Source: Nannocystis sp. (GTDB taxonomy: Bacteria; Myxococcota_A; Polyangia; Nannocystales; Nannocystaceae). Taken from it: 64,000 nt of DNA. The translations under genes were made by a program, and so were the position numbers. Shown here in pieces: positions 26,775 to 34,853 of this stretch. Numbering within the stretch: the stretch's first letter is position 1; the number at the start of each line of letters is the position of its first letter. Location: NCBI GenBank assembly GCA_016712315.1, contig JADJRG010000013.1, forward strand, positions 744,001-808,000, read 5' to 3'. The notes under the pieces were generated by a model, which ran no database searches, had not been told where the DNA came from, and saw nothing but the letters and a program-made list of their open reading frames with translations.

Positions 26775-27680
26775 ATGAGCACCGCCACGACCAACCGCGC
26801 CTTGATCACCGTCGGCACCGTCGCCGCGCTCGTAAGCGCCTGCTTGGTCACCAACCCGAGCTACAACGACGGCGAGAGCGACGACGCCGCCGCGACGACG
26901 CTCAGCAGCGGCGACACCACCGGCGGCCCCACCGGCGACGACACGAGCGTCGCCACCACCAGCGGCGACGACAGCGAGGGCGCCACCACGCAGGGCACTG
27001 GCAGCAGCGGAGTCACGGGGAGCGGCACGACCGAGACCACCGGCCCGACCACCACCGATGGGGCGACCACCGACCCCTCCACCACCGATGGGGCGACCAC
27101 CGACCCCTCCACCACCGGCGCCGATCCCGGCGAATATATCCTCACCCCCACGCTGGTCGCCTGCGTCTTCTTCGCCAACCAGAACGCCGGCCACGGCCCG
27201 CCGCAGGTCTGCGAGGCAAACGCGGACCAACAGAACGGACCCTCGCTCACCGGCCTCATCCAGATCGACAACGCCGTCAACAGCTTGGACGGCCAGGGTC
27301 GACGCGCAGAGAGCTACTTCATCTTTCCGATCCCCGACGCCTTCGCCGGCCTCACCGTCACGTCCGCCGCCCTCTTCGTGCGCGCCGCCGACATCAGCTT
27401 CCCAAAACCCACGACAGGCGAGCTCTGGCGCGCCGAGCCCTTCAACGAGGCCGACCTCGCGCAGGCCCCCCCGATGGCCGACACCAAACTCGTCGCCGAT
27501 CTGGGGGGGCACTCCGTCAACCAATGGGTGCAGTGGTCCATCCCAGCCGATCAACTCTCCATCATCAAGGCCGGAGAGCCGCTCCACCTCGCCCTGCGAC
27601 CCACCGGCGGCGACGGCCTCTTCTACCGCGGCGCGACCACCCAAAACGGCCCCCCCTACCTCAAGATCATCCTCGAGTGA
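26775..27680 (+). CDS. Lipoprotein with Thr-rich repeat spacer and DNRLRE-like domain
   Basis: 301 residues. A lipoprotein signal (VAALVSAC) precedes ~90 residues of Thr/Ser/Gly/Asp spacer. Within it a perfect 30-bp DNA repeat encodes TTDGATTDPS twice. From about 120 on is a beta-sandwich-like domain (ESYFIFPIPDAFAGLTVTSA, VNQWVQWSIPADQL, GDGLFYRG) with the pattern of DNRLRE/CBM96-type modules found in surface proteins that bind polysaccharide. It probably sits on the outer membrane. The acetyltransferase gene follows 34 nt downstream. Confidence 0.75.
   Translation: MSTATTNRALITVGTVAALVSACLVTNPSYNDGESDDAAATTLSSGDTTGGPTGDDTSVATTSGDDSEGATTQGTGSSGVTGSGTTETTGPTTTDGATTDPSTTDGATTDPSTTGADPGEYILTPTLVACVFFANQNAGHGPPQVCEANADQQNGPSLTGLIQIDNAVNSLDGQGRRAESYFIFPIPDAFAGLTVTSAALFVRAADISFPKPTTGELWRAEPFNEADLAQAPPMADTKLVADLGGHSVNQWVQWSIPADQLSIIKAGEPLHLALRPTGGDGLFYRGATTQNGPPYLKIILE
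27051..27110 (+). repeat. Two perfect 30-bp tandem units in the lipoprotein spacer
   Basis: Units 27051-27080 and 27081-27110 are identical at the DNA level, so the duplication is recent or maintained by recombination. The unit is itself a near-repeat of a shorter ACCACCGA-containing motif. Confidence 0.95.
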
Positions 27681-27714
27681 CAGCTCGCCGCTCACCGCGG
27701 CAGACTCCCCCGTC

Positions 27715-28257
27715 GTGACCGCCCCGCCGATCCTCCACACCGAGCGCCTCCGCCTCCGCCCCTTGGTCCACGGCGACGTCGACTTCATCGTCGAGCTCTT
27801 AAACGATCCAGAGTTCATCCGGCACATCGGCGACCGCGACGTACGCGACCGTGATCGCGCCCTCTGCTACCTCGAAGATGGCCCTTGGGCCAGCTACGAG
27901 TCGCACGGCTTCGGCCCCTGGGCGGTCGAGCGCCTGCGCGCCGAAGCGCCGCTCCCGGCCGCTCGCCCGCTCGGGATCTGTGGGATCTGGCAGCGAAAGA
28001 CCCTCGACGCCCCTGACCTCGGCTTCGCCTTCCTTCCTGAAGGCCGCGGCCACGGCTTCGCCTTTGAGGCCGCGGCCGCGACCATCGAGTGGGCCCGAAG
28101 CGCCCGCCACCTCCCCCGGCTCCTCGCGATCACCACCGACGACAACCACCGCTCCTGCCGCCTCTTGGAGGCCCTCGGCATGAGCCTAGAGCGCCACCTC
28201 CACCTCCCCGGCGACGACGCACTGCTCCGCCTCTACAGCCTCCCACTCACCTCCTGA
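27715..28257 (+). CDS. GNAT family acetyltransferase (RimJ/RimL-like)
   Basis: 180 residues from GTG 27715. LHTERLRLRPL is the canonical N-terminal strand of the Acetyltransf_3 group. DLGFAFLPEGRGHGFAFEAA holds the R/Q-x-x-G-x-G/A acetyl-CoA loop, and AITTDDNHRSCRLLEALG is the second conserved motif. These enzymes acetylate protein N-termini, antibiotics or small amines; the substrate is unknown. It is 34 nt downstream of the DNRLRE-like lipoprotein gene on the same strand. Longer in-frame extensions overlap that gene and are implausible. Confidence 0.85.
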   Translation: MTAPPILHTERLRLRPLVHGDVDFIVELLNDPEFIRHIGDRDVRDRDRALCYLEDGPWASYESHGFGPWAVERLRAEAPLPAARPLGICGIWQRKTLDAPDLGFAFLPEGRGHGFAFEAAAATIEWARSARHLPRLLAITTDDNHRSCRLLEALGMSLERHLHLPGDDALLRLYSLPLTS

Positions 28258-28403
28258 CGCGCCCTGATCGCCGTGTCCTCGCCTGTCCGAGCGCGCCTCA
28301 GCGCGCCCCAGCGCGCCCTCGCGCTGGCGTGCCCTCGCGTGAGGGTGAAGCGCGCCGACACCCGACGACGAGGCGCCAGTTGACGCCCCTCGACGCCGCC
28401 CAC

Positions 28404-28409
28404 TACCGT
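28404..28409 (+). promoter_or_regulatory. -10 element (TACCGT) before the gene at 28417
   Basis: TACCGT ends 7 nt before ATG 28417, predicting a leader of about one base. No Shine-Dalgarno is present. Confidence 0.4.
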
Positions 28410-28416
28410 GTTCGAC

Positions 28417-29208
28417 ATGCACCTCGCCGCGCTGCTGCTCACCCTCCCGCTCCTCCTCCGCGCCGAACCACCGGCGCCGCCCGAGGACGGCGCCATCGGC
28501 GATGAAGCCAGCGGCGAGGAGGCCGCCGCCCCCGAGATCGAGGGCCCCCTGCTCGAGGACGCGCCCGACCTCGCGACCCCGCCCGCCGCCACCCCGCCCG
28601 AGCCCTCACGCGGCAGCGCCCTCTTGATCGCTGGAGCCGCCGCGGGCGGCGTCGGCCTCATCGCCAACGTCGGCCGGATCGTCATCCTCAACTCCACCTG
28701 CCGTAACGCCCTCATCCAGAGCGGCGAGGAGGCGCAACTGAGCTGCGGGGTCAACCGCGCCGGCAGCTTCATCCTCTTCACCGGGCTCGCGCCGCTGAGC
28801 AACATCGCCAGCGCCGTCTTGCTCGGCGTCGGCGGCAGCAAGCGCGGCATCAACGACGCTTATCGCGCCGCTCACCGAGGCGGCCAGGATCGCAGCGGCG
28901 GCGGCGCCCTCGCGGCCGGCATCGCCATGCTCACCACCGGCGTCATCGGCTACCTCGGCGTCCGCGTCTACGCCTTCACCGACCTCAACGGCGCGATCAC
29001 CTGCCAGGCCGACGGCGAGTGCTTCCTCCGCCGCTGGTCGATCTACCTCGCCGGGATCGAGACCATGCAAGCCACCGCCGCCGCCGGCGCCGGCCTGCTC
29101 GGCTACGGCGCCGGCCTACGCAAGGGGCGCGCCAGCTACCCCCGCGTCTCCCTCCAGCCGATCCTCGCCCCCACCTACGCCGGCGTCGGCCTCGGCGGCG
29201 CCTTCTGA
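28417..29208 (+). CDS. Exported membrane protein of unknown function
   Basis: 263 residues. The N-terminus (HLAALLLTLPLLLRA) looks like a cleavable signal followed by an acidic Pro/Ala/Glu spacer. Beyond residue 65 are four or more small hydrophobic glycine-rich segments (LLIAGAAAGGVGLIANV, ALAAGIAMLTTGVIGYLG), so this is probably an inner-membrane protein with a periplasmic acidic N-terminus. Four Cys (STC, LSC, ITC, GEC) may form two disulfides. No family is recognised. An alternative GTG at 28408 would add three residues, but the -10 hexamer overlaps it. Confidence 0.72.
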   Translation: MHLAALLLTLPLLLRAEPPAPPEDGAIGDEASGEEAAAPEIEGPLLEDAPDLATPPAATPPEPSRGSALLIAGAAAGGVGLIANVGRIVILNSTCRNALIQSGEEAQLSCGVNRAGSFILFTGLAPLSNIASAVLLGVGGSKRGINDAYRAAHRGGQDRSGGGALAAGIAMLTTGVIGYLGVRVYAFTDLNGAITCQADGECFLRRWSIYLAGIETMQATAAAGAGLLGYGAGLRKGRASYPRVSLQPILAPTYAGVGLGGAF

Positions 29209-29215
29209 GCGGCCG

Positions 29216-30388
29216 CTAGCCCGGCGGCCCCAGCAGCGGATCGGTCAAGAAGACCTCGTCAGTCAGGCTCTCCAGGAACTCGAGCAGGTCCAGCTCCTCC
29301 TCCGGCGACAGCGTGAACCCCAGGACCAGCGGGTCTTTATAGGGGTTCGCGCGCCCGTCGCCCGCGTACGGCCCATCCTTCACCTCACGCCCCCCCGCCG
29401 CGTAGATCGCGATCACCTCCTCGAGCGTCGCCACGCTGCCATCGTGCATATACGGCCCGGTGACCGCGATGTTGCGCAGGCTCGGCGCGCGAAAGCGCCC
29501 CCTATCCGCCTCTCTGCCCGTGAACTCCACCAGGCCCGCGCTCGCCGGCGGGTAGGCGCCCGCGCCGTCGATGTTATAGAGCCCCGTATTAAAAAACGCC
29601 TGCTCGCGCTGCGTCGAATTCGCGCCGAAGAACGCCGCGGTCATGTTGATCCCGCCGTGGCAGTGATAGCACTCCAGCCGCTCGGAGAAGAACAGCGCCA
29701 TGCCCCGCTTCGCGCCCGCGGAGAGCGCCTCGGCGTCCCCCCCGTAGACATACTTGTCATAATCAGAGTTCCCCGAGATCATCGTCCGCTCGAACGAGGC
29801 CAGCGCGAAGACCACGTTATCAAAATTGAGCGGCTCCTCGGCCGCCGGGAAGGCCGCCGCGAACATCTCCACATACCGGGGATCGGCGCGCAGCCGGCCC
29901 AGGATCTCCTCCTCGTGGCCGGTCACCCCCAGCTCCAGCGGGTGCTCGCCGAACAGCGGCACCAACGCCTGCGCCTCTAACGTGAGCAGCGTCGGGTTCA
30001 CCCACGTATAGGTCGGCATATACGCGATGTTCACCAGCGCCATCGAATTACGCGGCACCGCGTCGCCCGTCGCCCCCACCGGCGTCGCCTCGCCGTCGGC
30101 GAAGCCCCGCGCCTGCTCGTGGCAGCTCCCGCACGAGCTCGACTCATTCACCGACAGTCTCTTTTCATAAAAAAGGTGCCGACCCAACGCCACCTTCGCC
30201 GCGCTCATCGGGTTCTCTGGCGGCACGAAGGGCTCTGGGAAGCCCACCGGCAGCTCCCACACCCACGGCTCCGCCTCCGGGGGCGGCTCGTCGCCCGGAC
30301 AGCCGCACGTCTGCGCCAGCGCCAGCGCCAGCGCCAACGCCCCGCCGCTCCGTCGCGCCCTCGCGGGCCACCTCGCTTCGTCTCGCAC
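29216..30388 (-). CDS. MbnH-family di-heme enzyme (MauG / cytochrome c peroxidase-like)
   Basis: 390 residues from GTG 30388. After a lipoprotein-like signal (ALALALAQTC), two heme c motifs appear, CGSCH (86-90) and CYHCH (240-244), with distal and axial-ligand regions such as PYMHDGS (312-318). The spacing and the segments ALGRHLFYEKRLS and FRAPSLRNIAVTGPYMHDGS match the MXAN_0977/MbnH group rather than classical peroxidases. Known MbnH oxidises a Trp of its partner MbnP to kynurenine, which then helps bind copper. The partner here lies 4.5 kb away (34854-35765), which is unusual. The frame opens at GTG 30412, but TACGAT 7 nt before GTG 30388 favours the shorter form. Confidence 0.88.
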   Translation of the reverse strand: MRDEARWPARARRSGGALALALALAQTCGCPGDEPPPEAEPWVWELPVGFPEPFVPPENPMSAAKVALGRHLFYEKRLSVNESSSCGSCHEQARGFADGEATPVGATGDAVPRNSMALVNIAYMPTYTWVNPTLLTLEAQALVPLFGEHPLELGVTGHEEEILGRLRADPRYVEMFAAAFPAAEEPLNFDNVVFALASFERTMISGNSDYDKYVYGGDAEALSAGAKRGMALFFSERLECYHCHGGINMTAAFFGANSTQREQAFFNTGLYNIDGAGAYPPASAGLVEFTGREADRGRFRAPSLRNIAVTGPYMHDGSVATLEEVIAIYAAGGREVKDGPYAGDGRANPYKDPLVLGFTLSPEEELDLLEFLESLTDEVFLTDPLLGPPG

Positions 30389-30395
30389 GAGCAGG

Positions 30396-30401
30396 ATCGT
30401 A
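30396..30401 (-). promoter_or_regulatory. -10 element (TACGAT) for the MbnH-family gene
   Basis: Ends 7 nt before GTG 30388 on the minus strand. It lies inside the longer potential coding frame, which supports the downstream start. Confidence 0.4.
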
Positions 30402-30475
30402 CTCGCCCGCACGGCCGCGCGCGAGGCCCAGGGCAGCCCTCACCAGCGACCTGCGCCGATCGACCGCACCCCTGG

Positions 30476-30484
30476 TGTTACCCT
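30476..30484 (+). promoter_or_regulatory. Extended -10 (TGT-TACCCT) for the DUF2341/LamG lipoprotein
   Basis: Ends 10 nt before ATG 30495, giving a predicted leader of about four bases and no room for a Shine-Dalgarno. Confidence 0.45.
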
Positions 30485-30494
30485 GTCCGGTGCT

Positions 30495-31748
30495 ATGCGC
30501 CGCCTCACCCTCGCGCTCGTCCTCGCGCACGGATCCGGCTGCCTGGTCGACAACCCCGCCTTCCAAGGCGGCGCCACGACCTCCTCGACCTCCTCCGCCA
30601 GCGACACCAGCGACACCAGCGACACCAGCGACAGCGCCAGCGGCGGCGAGAGCGACGACGTCGGCGACGACGAACCCTGGTGGGACCGACGCTGGGCGTG
30701 CCGCCGCCGCCTCACCGTCACGAACCACACCGAGGAGGCGCTCGTCGAGCTCCCCGTCATGGTGCGGCTCACGCCGGAGCGCTTCGATCTCGCGAGCGCG
30801 TCGCCAGGCGGCGCCGACCTGCGCGTCATCGCGGCCGACCACCTCACCGAGCTCGACCATGAGATCGAGCGCTGGGACCCCGAGGACGCCAACCTCTGGA
30901 TCAAGCTCCCGGCCCTGCCGCCCGGCCAGCTCGACCTCTACCTGTACTGGTGCGGCGAAGCCTCCCCGCTGGCCGCCGCCTCAGATGTCTGGTCGGACAG
31001 CTTCGCCGCCGTCTACCACCTCTCGGATCCCCTCGACGAGGGCGCCCTCGAGCCGCTCGTACGCGACTCCACAGGCCTGCACCACGGCCGCGCCCGCGGC
31101 GGGATCACCGACGCCCAACGCGAGCCCGGCGACCGCGGCTTCGCGCTCCGCTTCACCGGCAAGGACGACGGCGCCGGCGACTTCATCGGCCTCGACCACC
31201 AAGAGCCGCTCAGCACCGCCGGCTGGGACGCGATCACCCTCGAGGCGTGGGCGCTCCAGGCGCAGCGCGGCGAGATGCGGATCCTCTGCCAGTCGCCGAG
31301 CACCACCGTCGCCCAGCACGTCTTCGCGATCGGCATGCACGACGGCGGCGGCGACGAGTCCAACGAGCGCCCCTACGTCCGCCTCGGCACCGACGTCGGC
31401 GACGCGATCGAGCTCGACGGCGGTGTACCTGTCCCTGAGAACACCTGGTTCTACGTCGCCCTCACCTGGTCGAGCGCCAGCGGCCTGCTCCGCGTCTTCA
31501 TCGACGGTCAACAAGCCGCCGAGCAACCGCTCGCGGGCGCCACCCTGCGCAGCGACCCCACCTACCCCGCGATCGGCAACCTCAACGGCGTCAGCCTCGA
31601 CGACGCCAACAACGATCGCTTCTGGCGCGGCCTGCTCGACGAGCTACGGATCCACAAGATCGCCCGCACCCCCGCCTGGATCGCCCTCCAACACCGCGCC
31701 ATGCGCGACCTCATCGTCGACTACAGCGCCCCCGACGAGCACCTCTAG
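30495..31748 (+). CDS. Lipoprotein with DUF2341 and LamG-like domains
   Basis: 417 residues. A signal with lipobox-like SGC (about 16) leads into a Ser/Asp/Thr spacer built from a 9-bp repeat encoding SDT. Residues ~60-160 are a DUF2341 domain (WWDRRWACRRRLTV, then LWIKLPALPPGQLDLYLYW). Residues ~190-400 are a concanavalin-A/LamG-like jelly roll (FTGKDDGAGDFIGL, ITLEAWALQ, NTWFYVALTWSSASG, LLDELRIHKIART). This pair is common in surface proteins that bind polysaccharides. It separates the MbnH and MbnP genes. Confidence 0.85.
   Translation: MRRLTLALVLAHGSGCLVDNPAFQGGATTSSTSSASDTSDTSDTSDSASGGESDDVGDDEPWWDRRWACRRRLTVTNHTEEALVELPVMVRLTPERFDLASASPGGADLRVIAADHLTELDHEIERWDPEDANLWIKLPALPPGQLDLYLYWCGEASPLAAASDVWSDSFAAVYHLSDPLDEGALEPLVRDSTGLHHGRARGGITDAQREPGDRGFALRFTGKDDGAGDFIGLDHQEPLSTAGWDAITLEAWALQAQRGEMRILCQSPSTTVAQHVFAIGMHDGGGDESNERPYVRLGTDVGDAIELDGGVPVPENTWFYVALTWSSASGLLRVFIDGQQAAEQPLAGATLRSDPTYPAIGNLNGVSLDDANNDRFWRGLLDELRIHKIARTPAWIALQHRAMRDLIVDYSAPDEHL
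30600..30635 (+). repeat. Four 9-bp units (AGCGACACC) encoding SDT repeats
   Basis: Three exact units and a fourth with one change, in the spacer of the DUF2341/LamG lipoprotein. Frame-preserving length variation is expected between strains. Confidence 0.85.
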
Positions 31749-31832
31749 CCGCGACCTGCCGCGCCTAGCCCCCCTCGCCCGCCCGCTAGCGCTCACCGAT
31801 ATGTCCCAAGGGACATCTCGTGGCGGCGCCGC

Positions 31833-32117
31833 TCACTCCGCGCTCTCGCAGCGCTGCGCCGCGCACACGCACGCCTCGTCCTCCGGCCAGCGGCGCTCGA
31901 GCGCCGCCGAGCAGCCGAGATCGGCGACGGCGATCGCCGTCCCCTCGCGCGCGCAATACACCGCGTCGAGGCAAGGGTTGCCGGTGAAGGAGCACTGATC
32001 GTCCGCCGTACAGGGCGCGCACTCGCCCGGGTTGTCGACGCAGTAATCGACGATCTCCGCCCGCGGCGCGCAGCAGCCGAGCAGCAGCGCGAGGAGCAGG
32101 CGGCGGCGGCGGATCAT
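31833..32117 (-). CDS. Small Cys-rich lipoprotein
   Basis: 94 residues. A strong basic n-region and LLLALLLGCC give a lipoprotein signal. The mature part has about ten cysteines in CxxCxxDDxC-type spacing (YCVDNPGECAPCTADDQCSF, then NPCLDAVYC), like the module that recurs in the larger Cys-rich proteins at 9224 and 45346. It is likely a disulfide-rich surface protein of unknown role. TATGAT ends 6 nt before ATG 32117, predicting a leaderless transcript. Confidence 0.72.
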   Translation of the reverse strand: MIRRRRLLLALLLGCCAPRAEIVDYCVDNPGECAPCTADDQCSFTGNPCLDAVYCAREGTAIAVADLGCSAALERRWPEDEACVCAAQRCESAE

Positions 32118-32123
32118 CGCGCG

Positions 32124-32129
32124 ATCATA
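32124..32129 (-). promoter_or_regulatory. -10 element (TATGAT) at the small Cys-rich lipoprotein
   Basis: The best match to the TATAAT consensus in the window (five of six), ending exactly 6 nt before ATG 32117. Divergent from the promoter at 32256. Confidence 0.5.
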
Positions 32130-32255
32130 GCCGCTTCAGCGCGCGCGTCCTAGGGGCGCGCGAGATCGCCACGTCGGCCGCCGACCCTCCGCGGACCCCC
32201 GCGCCCAAGATCGTATGAACAAAGACCATGTCCTCACGACCGCCGCGCCCCCGCG

Positions 32256-32261
32256 TACAAT
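32256..32261 (+). promoter_or_regulatory. -10 element (TACAAT) before the TPR-like lipoprotein
   Basis: Near-consensus hexamer ending 7 nt before ATG 32269. It falls inside the longer ORF beginning at 32215, which argues for the shorter start. Confidence 0.5.
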
Positions 32262-32268
32262 CGCGGCG

Positions 32269-34593
32269 ATGCGCCAGCCCCGACGCCCCCTCCTCGCCCT
32301 GCTCGCGCCGCTGCTCCTCGCCTGTCGCCCCGCCGCCGCCCCGGCCCCTCCCGAGCCCGCCGCGCAGCCCGCCCCCGCGGTGAAGCCAGCCCCGCCTCGC
32401 GACCCTGAGCTGCTCGCCCTCGCCGACGCCATCGACCCCGGAGACGTCCCGCCCCTCTCCACCCTCCTGCCCCCTTGGCTCGCCGATCCCCTGCGCAGCG
32501 CCGCCGCCGGCGCCGATCCCAGCGAGCTCCAGGCGCGCGCGAGCTACGCCTACACCAGCTGGCAGGCGGCCTCCGCCCAAAACAACGCCTTCACCGCCAG
32601 CGCCCTGCTCGACCTCGCCAGCGCCCTCTATCTCGCGGAGAACGCCCTGCTCGCCGGCGCCGCCCCGGACCCCGAGCTGCTCGCCTTGCTCGAGCGCTCC
32701 TACGCCGTCCTCGACCAAAGAATGTGGAGCCACGAGCAGGGCTTCTTCCGCCAGGTCTTGGACACCTTCGTCGGCGTCGCCGGCGGAGCGGGGCTGCTCA
32801 AGGACCAAGAGCAGGCCCGCGACATCGGCGCCCTGCTCCGCGACGCCGTCGTCCGCGCCGGCCCTGCGCGACGCCGCGCCGCCGCCCGCCTCCTCCGCGA
32901 CCACCCCACCCACCCGTCGATCCCTGCCGTGCTCGGCCGCCTCGCCGACGACGCAACCCAGCGCCAAGACCACCTCGCCGCCCTCCAGATCACCCGCCAG
33001 CGCCTCGCGCGGATCCCCGAGCCCACCCGAGCCCACCGCGCCGCCCTCGTCCACCGCTGCCTGCAAGCCCTCGACCTCCCCTGCGCCGAAGAGGCCCGCG
33101 CCGCCCTCGACGCCACCCCCCAAGGGCCCGGCCCCGAGGCCCTCGCCGAGGAGCGAGACCGCCGCCGCGCGATCGACGACGCCGCCGCCAGCGCCGCCCT
33201 CATCCTCGAGCTCACCGGCGCCGCCGCCCTCGACGATCAGCTCGACCGCGGCCACCACCTCATCCTGCTCGGCCGCCTCAGCGACGCCGAGGCCCTCTAC
33301 AGCGAGCTCACCCGCGCCCACCCTGGCGACGCGCGCCCCCGCGCCGGCCTCGCCAAGCTGCTGATCAGCCGCGACATCGACCTCTTCGGCGCGGCAAAAC
33401 ATGTCCAAGAGGCCAGGTCACTCGCCAACCACGACCGCGACGCCTACGCCCTCGCGATCGGCCTCGCCAGCGGCCAGCTCTTCAGCGAGCTGCTCCCGCG
33501 GGCGCTCGCGCAGGGCGACAAGGCCGCCTTCGACGACCTCATCGCCCCCTTCTTCGCCGACCTGCGCGCCGACATCCGCGGCTGGTCCCGCTTCGAGCCC
33601 GAGCGCGGCGCCGTGCTCGTCGAGCTCGTCGAGGTCATCGCCGCCGCGCTCCCTCACTTCGTCACCAAGAAGGACCAGAAGAAGGCCTACCAGGTCGTCC
33701 GCACCTTACCCCCGCGGATCGACGCCCTCCTCAGCCGCGCCCCCCACGTCGACGACGCCTGGCGCCTCGGCCTCGCCCTCTCCCTCTTGACCGAAGATCC
33801 CAAGCTCGCCCAGCGCCTCAGCGAGCGCCCCATCCCACCTGACCATCAAGACAGCATCAACCACCAGCTCCTCCAGCTCCGCGCCCGCCGCGACCTCATC
33901 CTCCTCTGGGAGCCGGCCGACGCCCCCGCCCGCCTCGACGCCCTGCGCGCCTCCTTACCCCCCGACCTGCGCGACCACGACGAGGCCCGCGAGCTCAGCG
34001 CCCTCGCCCACGGCGTCCGCGGCCTCGCCGGCGACCGCGACGCCCTCCGGTCCGCCCTCGAGATCTACAGCGACCTCCTCCAGCGCCGCCGCGGCGACGA
34101 GCGGATCTCCCTGCTCAGCAACGCCGCCGTCCTCTACCTCCGCCTCGGCGACGGCGACGGCGCCTCGGCCGCCTTCAAGTCCGCCTTCGACGGCGCCAGG
34201 GACGACAAGCAGCGCGACTTCATCCGCCTCGCCGTCGCCGCCAGCGCCCCCGGCTTCGAGGAGTTCTTCGACACTCTCGGCGACTGCGACCACTCCGCCG
34301 CGATCCGCACGCAAGCGCTCGCCTGGCGGGTCGATCGCGCGCGAAGCTCCGGCGGCGACTGGAAGGCCCTCGAGGAGCAGCTCCGCCAGCAGATCCGCCG
34401 CGAGCAGGGCCTCGAGATCCGCGGCCACTACCCCACCGGTCAGCTCGGCGTGCTCACCAGCGGCGACTTCAACATCAACCTCGGCTACAGCGCCCGGCCT
34501 GGGCTCGTCACCACCTTCGAGATCCGCAGCACCCGCTGGCTGATCCCCCCGGCCCCGCTCCCCTCCCCGACCCCGACGAAGAAGAAGCGATAG
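32269..34593 (+). CDS. Large TPR-like helical lipoprotein
   Basis: 774 residues from ATG 32269. A lipoprotein signal (PLLALLAPLLLAC) is followed by a Pro/Ala-rich spacer, then ~680 residues of alpha-helical, Ala/Leu/Asp-rich repeats with TPR-like patterns, for example LLGRLSDAEALYSELTRAHP and RISLLSNAAVLYLRLGDGDG. No catalytic motif is seen; a scaffold role at the inner leaflet of the outer membrane or in the periplasm is plausible. ATG 32215 upstream would put 18 hydrophilic residues before the signal and is rejected. A 67-residue gene follows 53 nt downstream. Confidence 0.82.
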   Translation: MRQPRRPLLALLAPLLLACRPAAAPAPPEPAAQPAPAVKPAPPRDPELLALADAIDPGDVPPLSTLLPPWLADPLRSAAAGADPSELQARASYAYTSWQAASAQNNAFTASALLDLASALYLAENALLAGAAPDPELLALLERSYAVLDQRMWSHEQGFFRQVLDTFVGVAGGAGLLKDQEQARDIGALLRDAVVRAGPARRRAAARLLRDHPTHPSIPAVLGRLADDATQRQDHLAALQITRQRLARIPEPTRAHRAALVHRCLQALDLPCAEEARAALDATPQGPGPEALAEERDRRRAIDDAAASAALILELTGAAALDDQLDRGHHLILLGRLSDAEALYSELTRAHPGDARPRAGLAKLLISRDIDLFGAAKHVQEARSLANHDRDAYALAIGLASGQLFSELLPRALAQGDKAAFDDLIAPFFADLRADIRGWSRFEPERGAVLVELVEVIAAALPHFVTKKDQKKAYQVVRTLPPRIDALLSRAPHVDDAWRLGLALSLLTEDPKLAQRLSERPIPPDHQDSINHQLLQLRARRDLILLWEPADAPARLDALRASLPPDLRDHDEARELSALAHGVRGLAGDRDALRSALEIYSDLLQRRRGDERISLLSNAAVLYLRLGDGDGASAAFKSAFDGARDDKQRDFIRLAVAASAPGFEEFFDTLGDCDHSAAIRTQALAWRVDRARSSGGDWKALEEQLRQQIRREQGLEIRGHYPTGQLGVLTSGDFNINLGYSARPGLVTTFEIRSTRWLIPPAPLPSPTPTKKKR

Positions 34594-34646
34594 AGCCCGC
34601 TTGCCCTGCGCCCCCGCGCCGACGTAGCGTCCCGCGCGAGGCGTCG

Positions 34647-34850
34647 ATGGCCAAGAGCAGCGAGAAGAGCCCCGAGAAGAAGACCCACGACTTCGTCTTC
34701 ACCAGCGACGCCGATCTCAACGCCCAGATCGCCGCGCATCAGGCCCGACACGAGGCCGAGCACGGCCAGCGCCTCGCCATGGACGCCCGCCGCCCCCTCG
34801 GACCCGGCAAGGCGCGGATCACCTTCCGCGTGGTCGACAAGCGCCGCTGA
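34647..34850 (+). CDS. Small charged protein of unknown function
   Basis: 67 residues, highly charged, with no signal peptide: a Lys/Glu/Ser-rich N-terminus, a His-rich middle (IAAHQARHEAEHGQ) and a basic end (RITFRVVDKRR). The GCGAGG ~10 nt before ATG 34647 is a passable ribosome site, and TAGCGT further upstream (34625-34630) may be its -10. It ends 3 bp from the convergent MbnP-family gene. I recognise no family; it could be a cytosolic nucleic-acid- or metal-binding peptide, but that is a guess. Confidence 0.6.
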   Translation: MAKSSEKSPEKKTHDFVFTSDADLNAQIAAHQARHEAEHGQRLAMDARRPLGPGKARITFRVVDKRR

Positions 34851-34853
34851 GGC

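Noticed and set aside
32125..33408. A 427-codon minus-strand frame opposite the TPR-like lipoprotein
   Set aside because: Glu/Gly/Ala-rich translation typical of the antisense of a high-GC gene; the plus strand has a signal peptide, lipobox and a -10 element.
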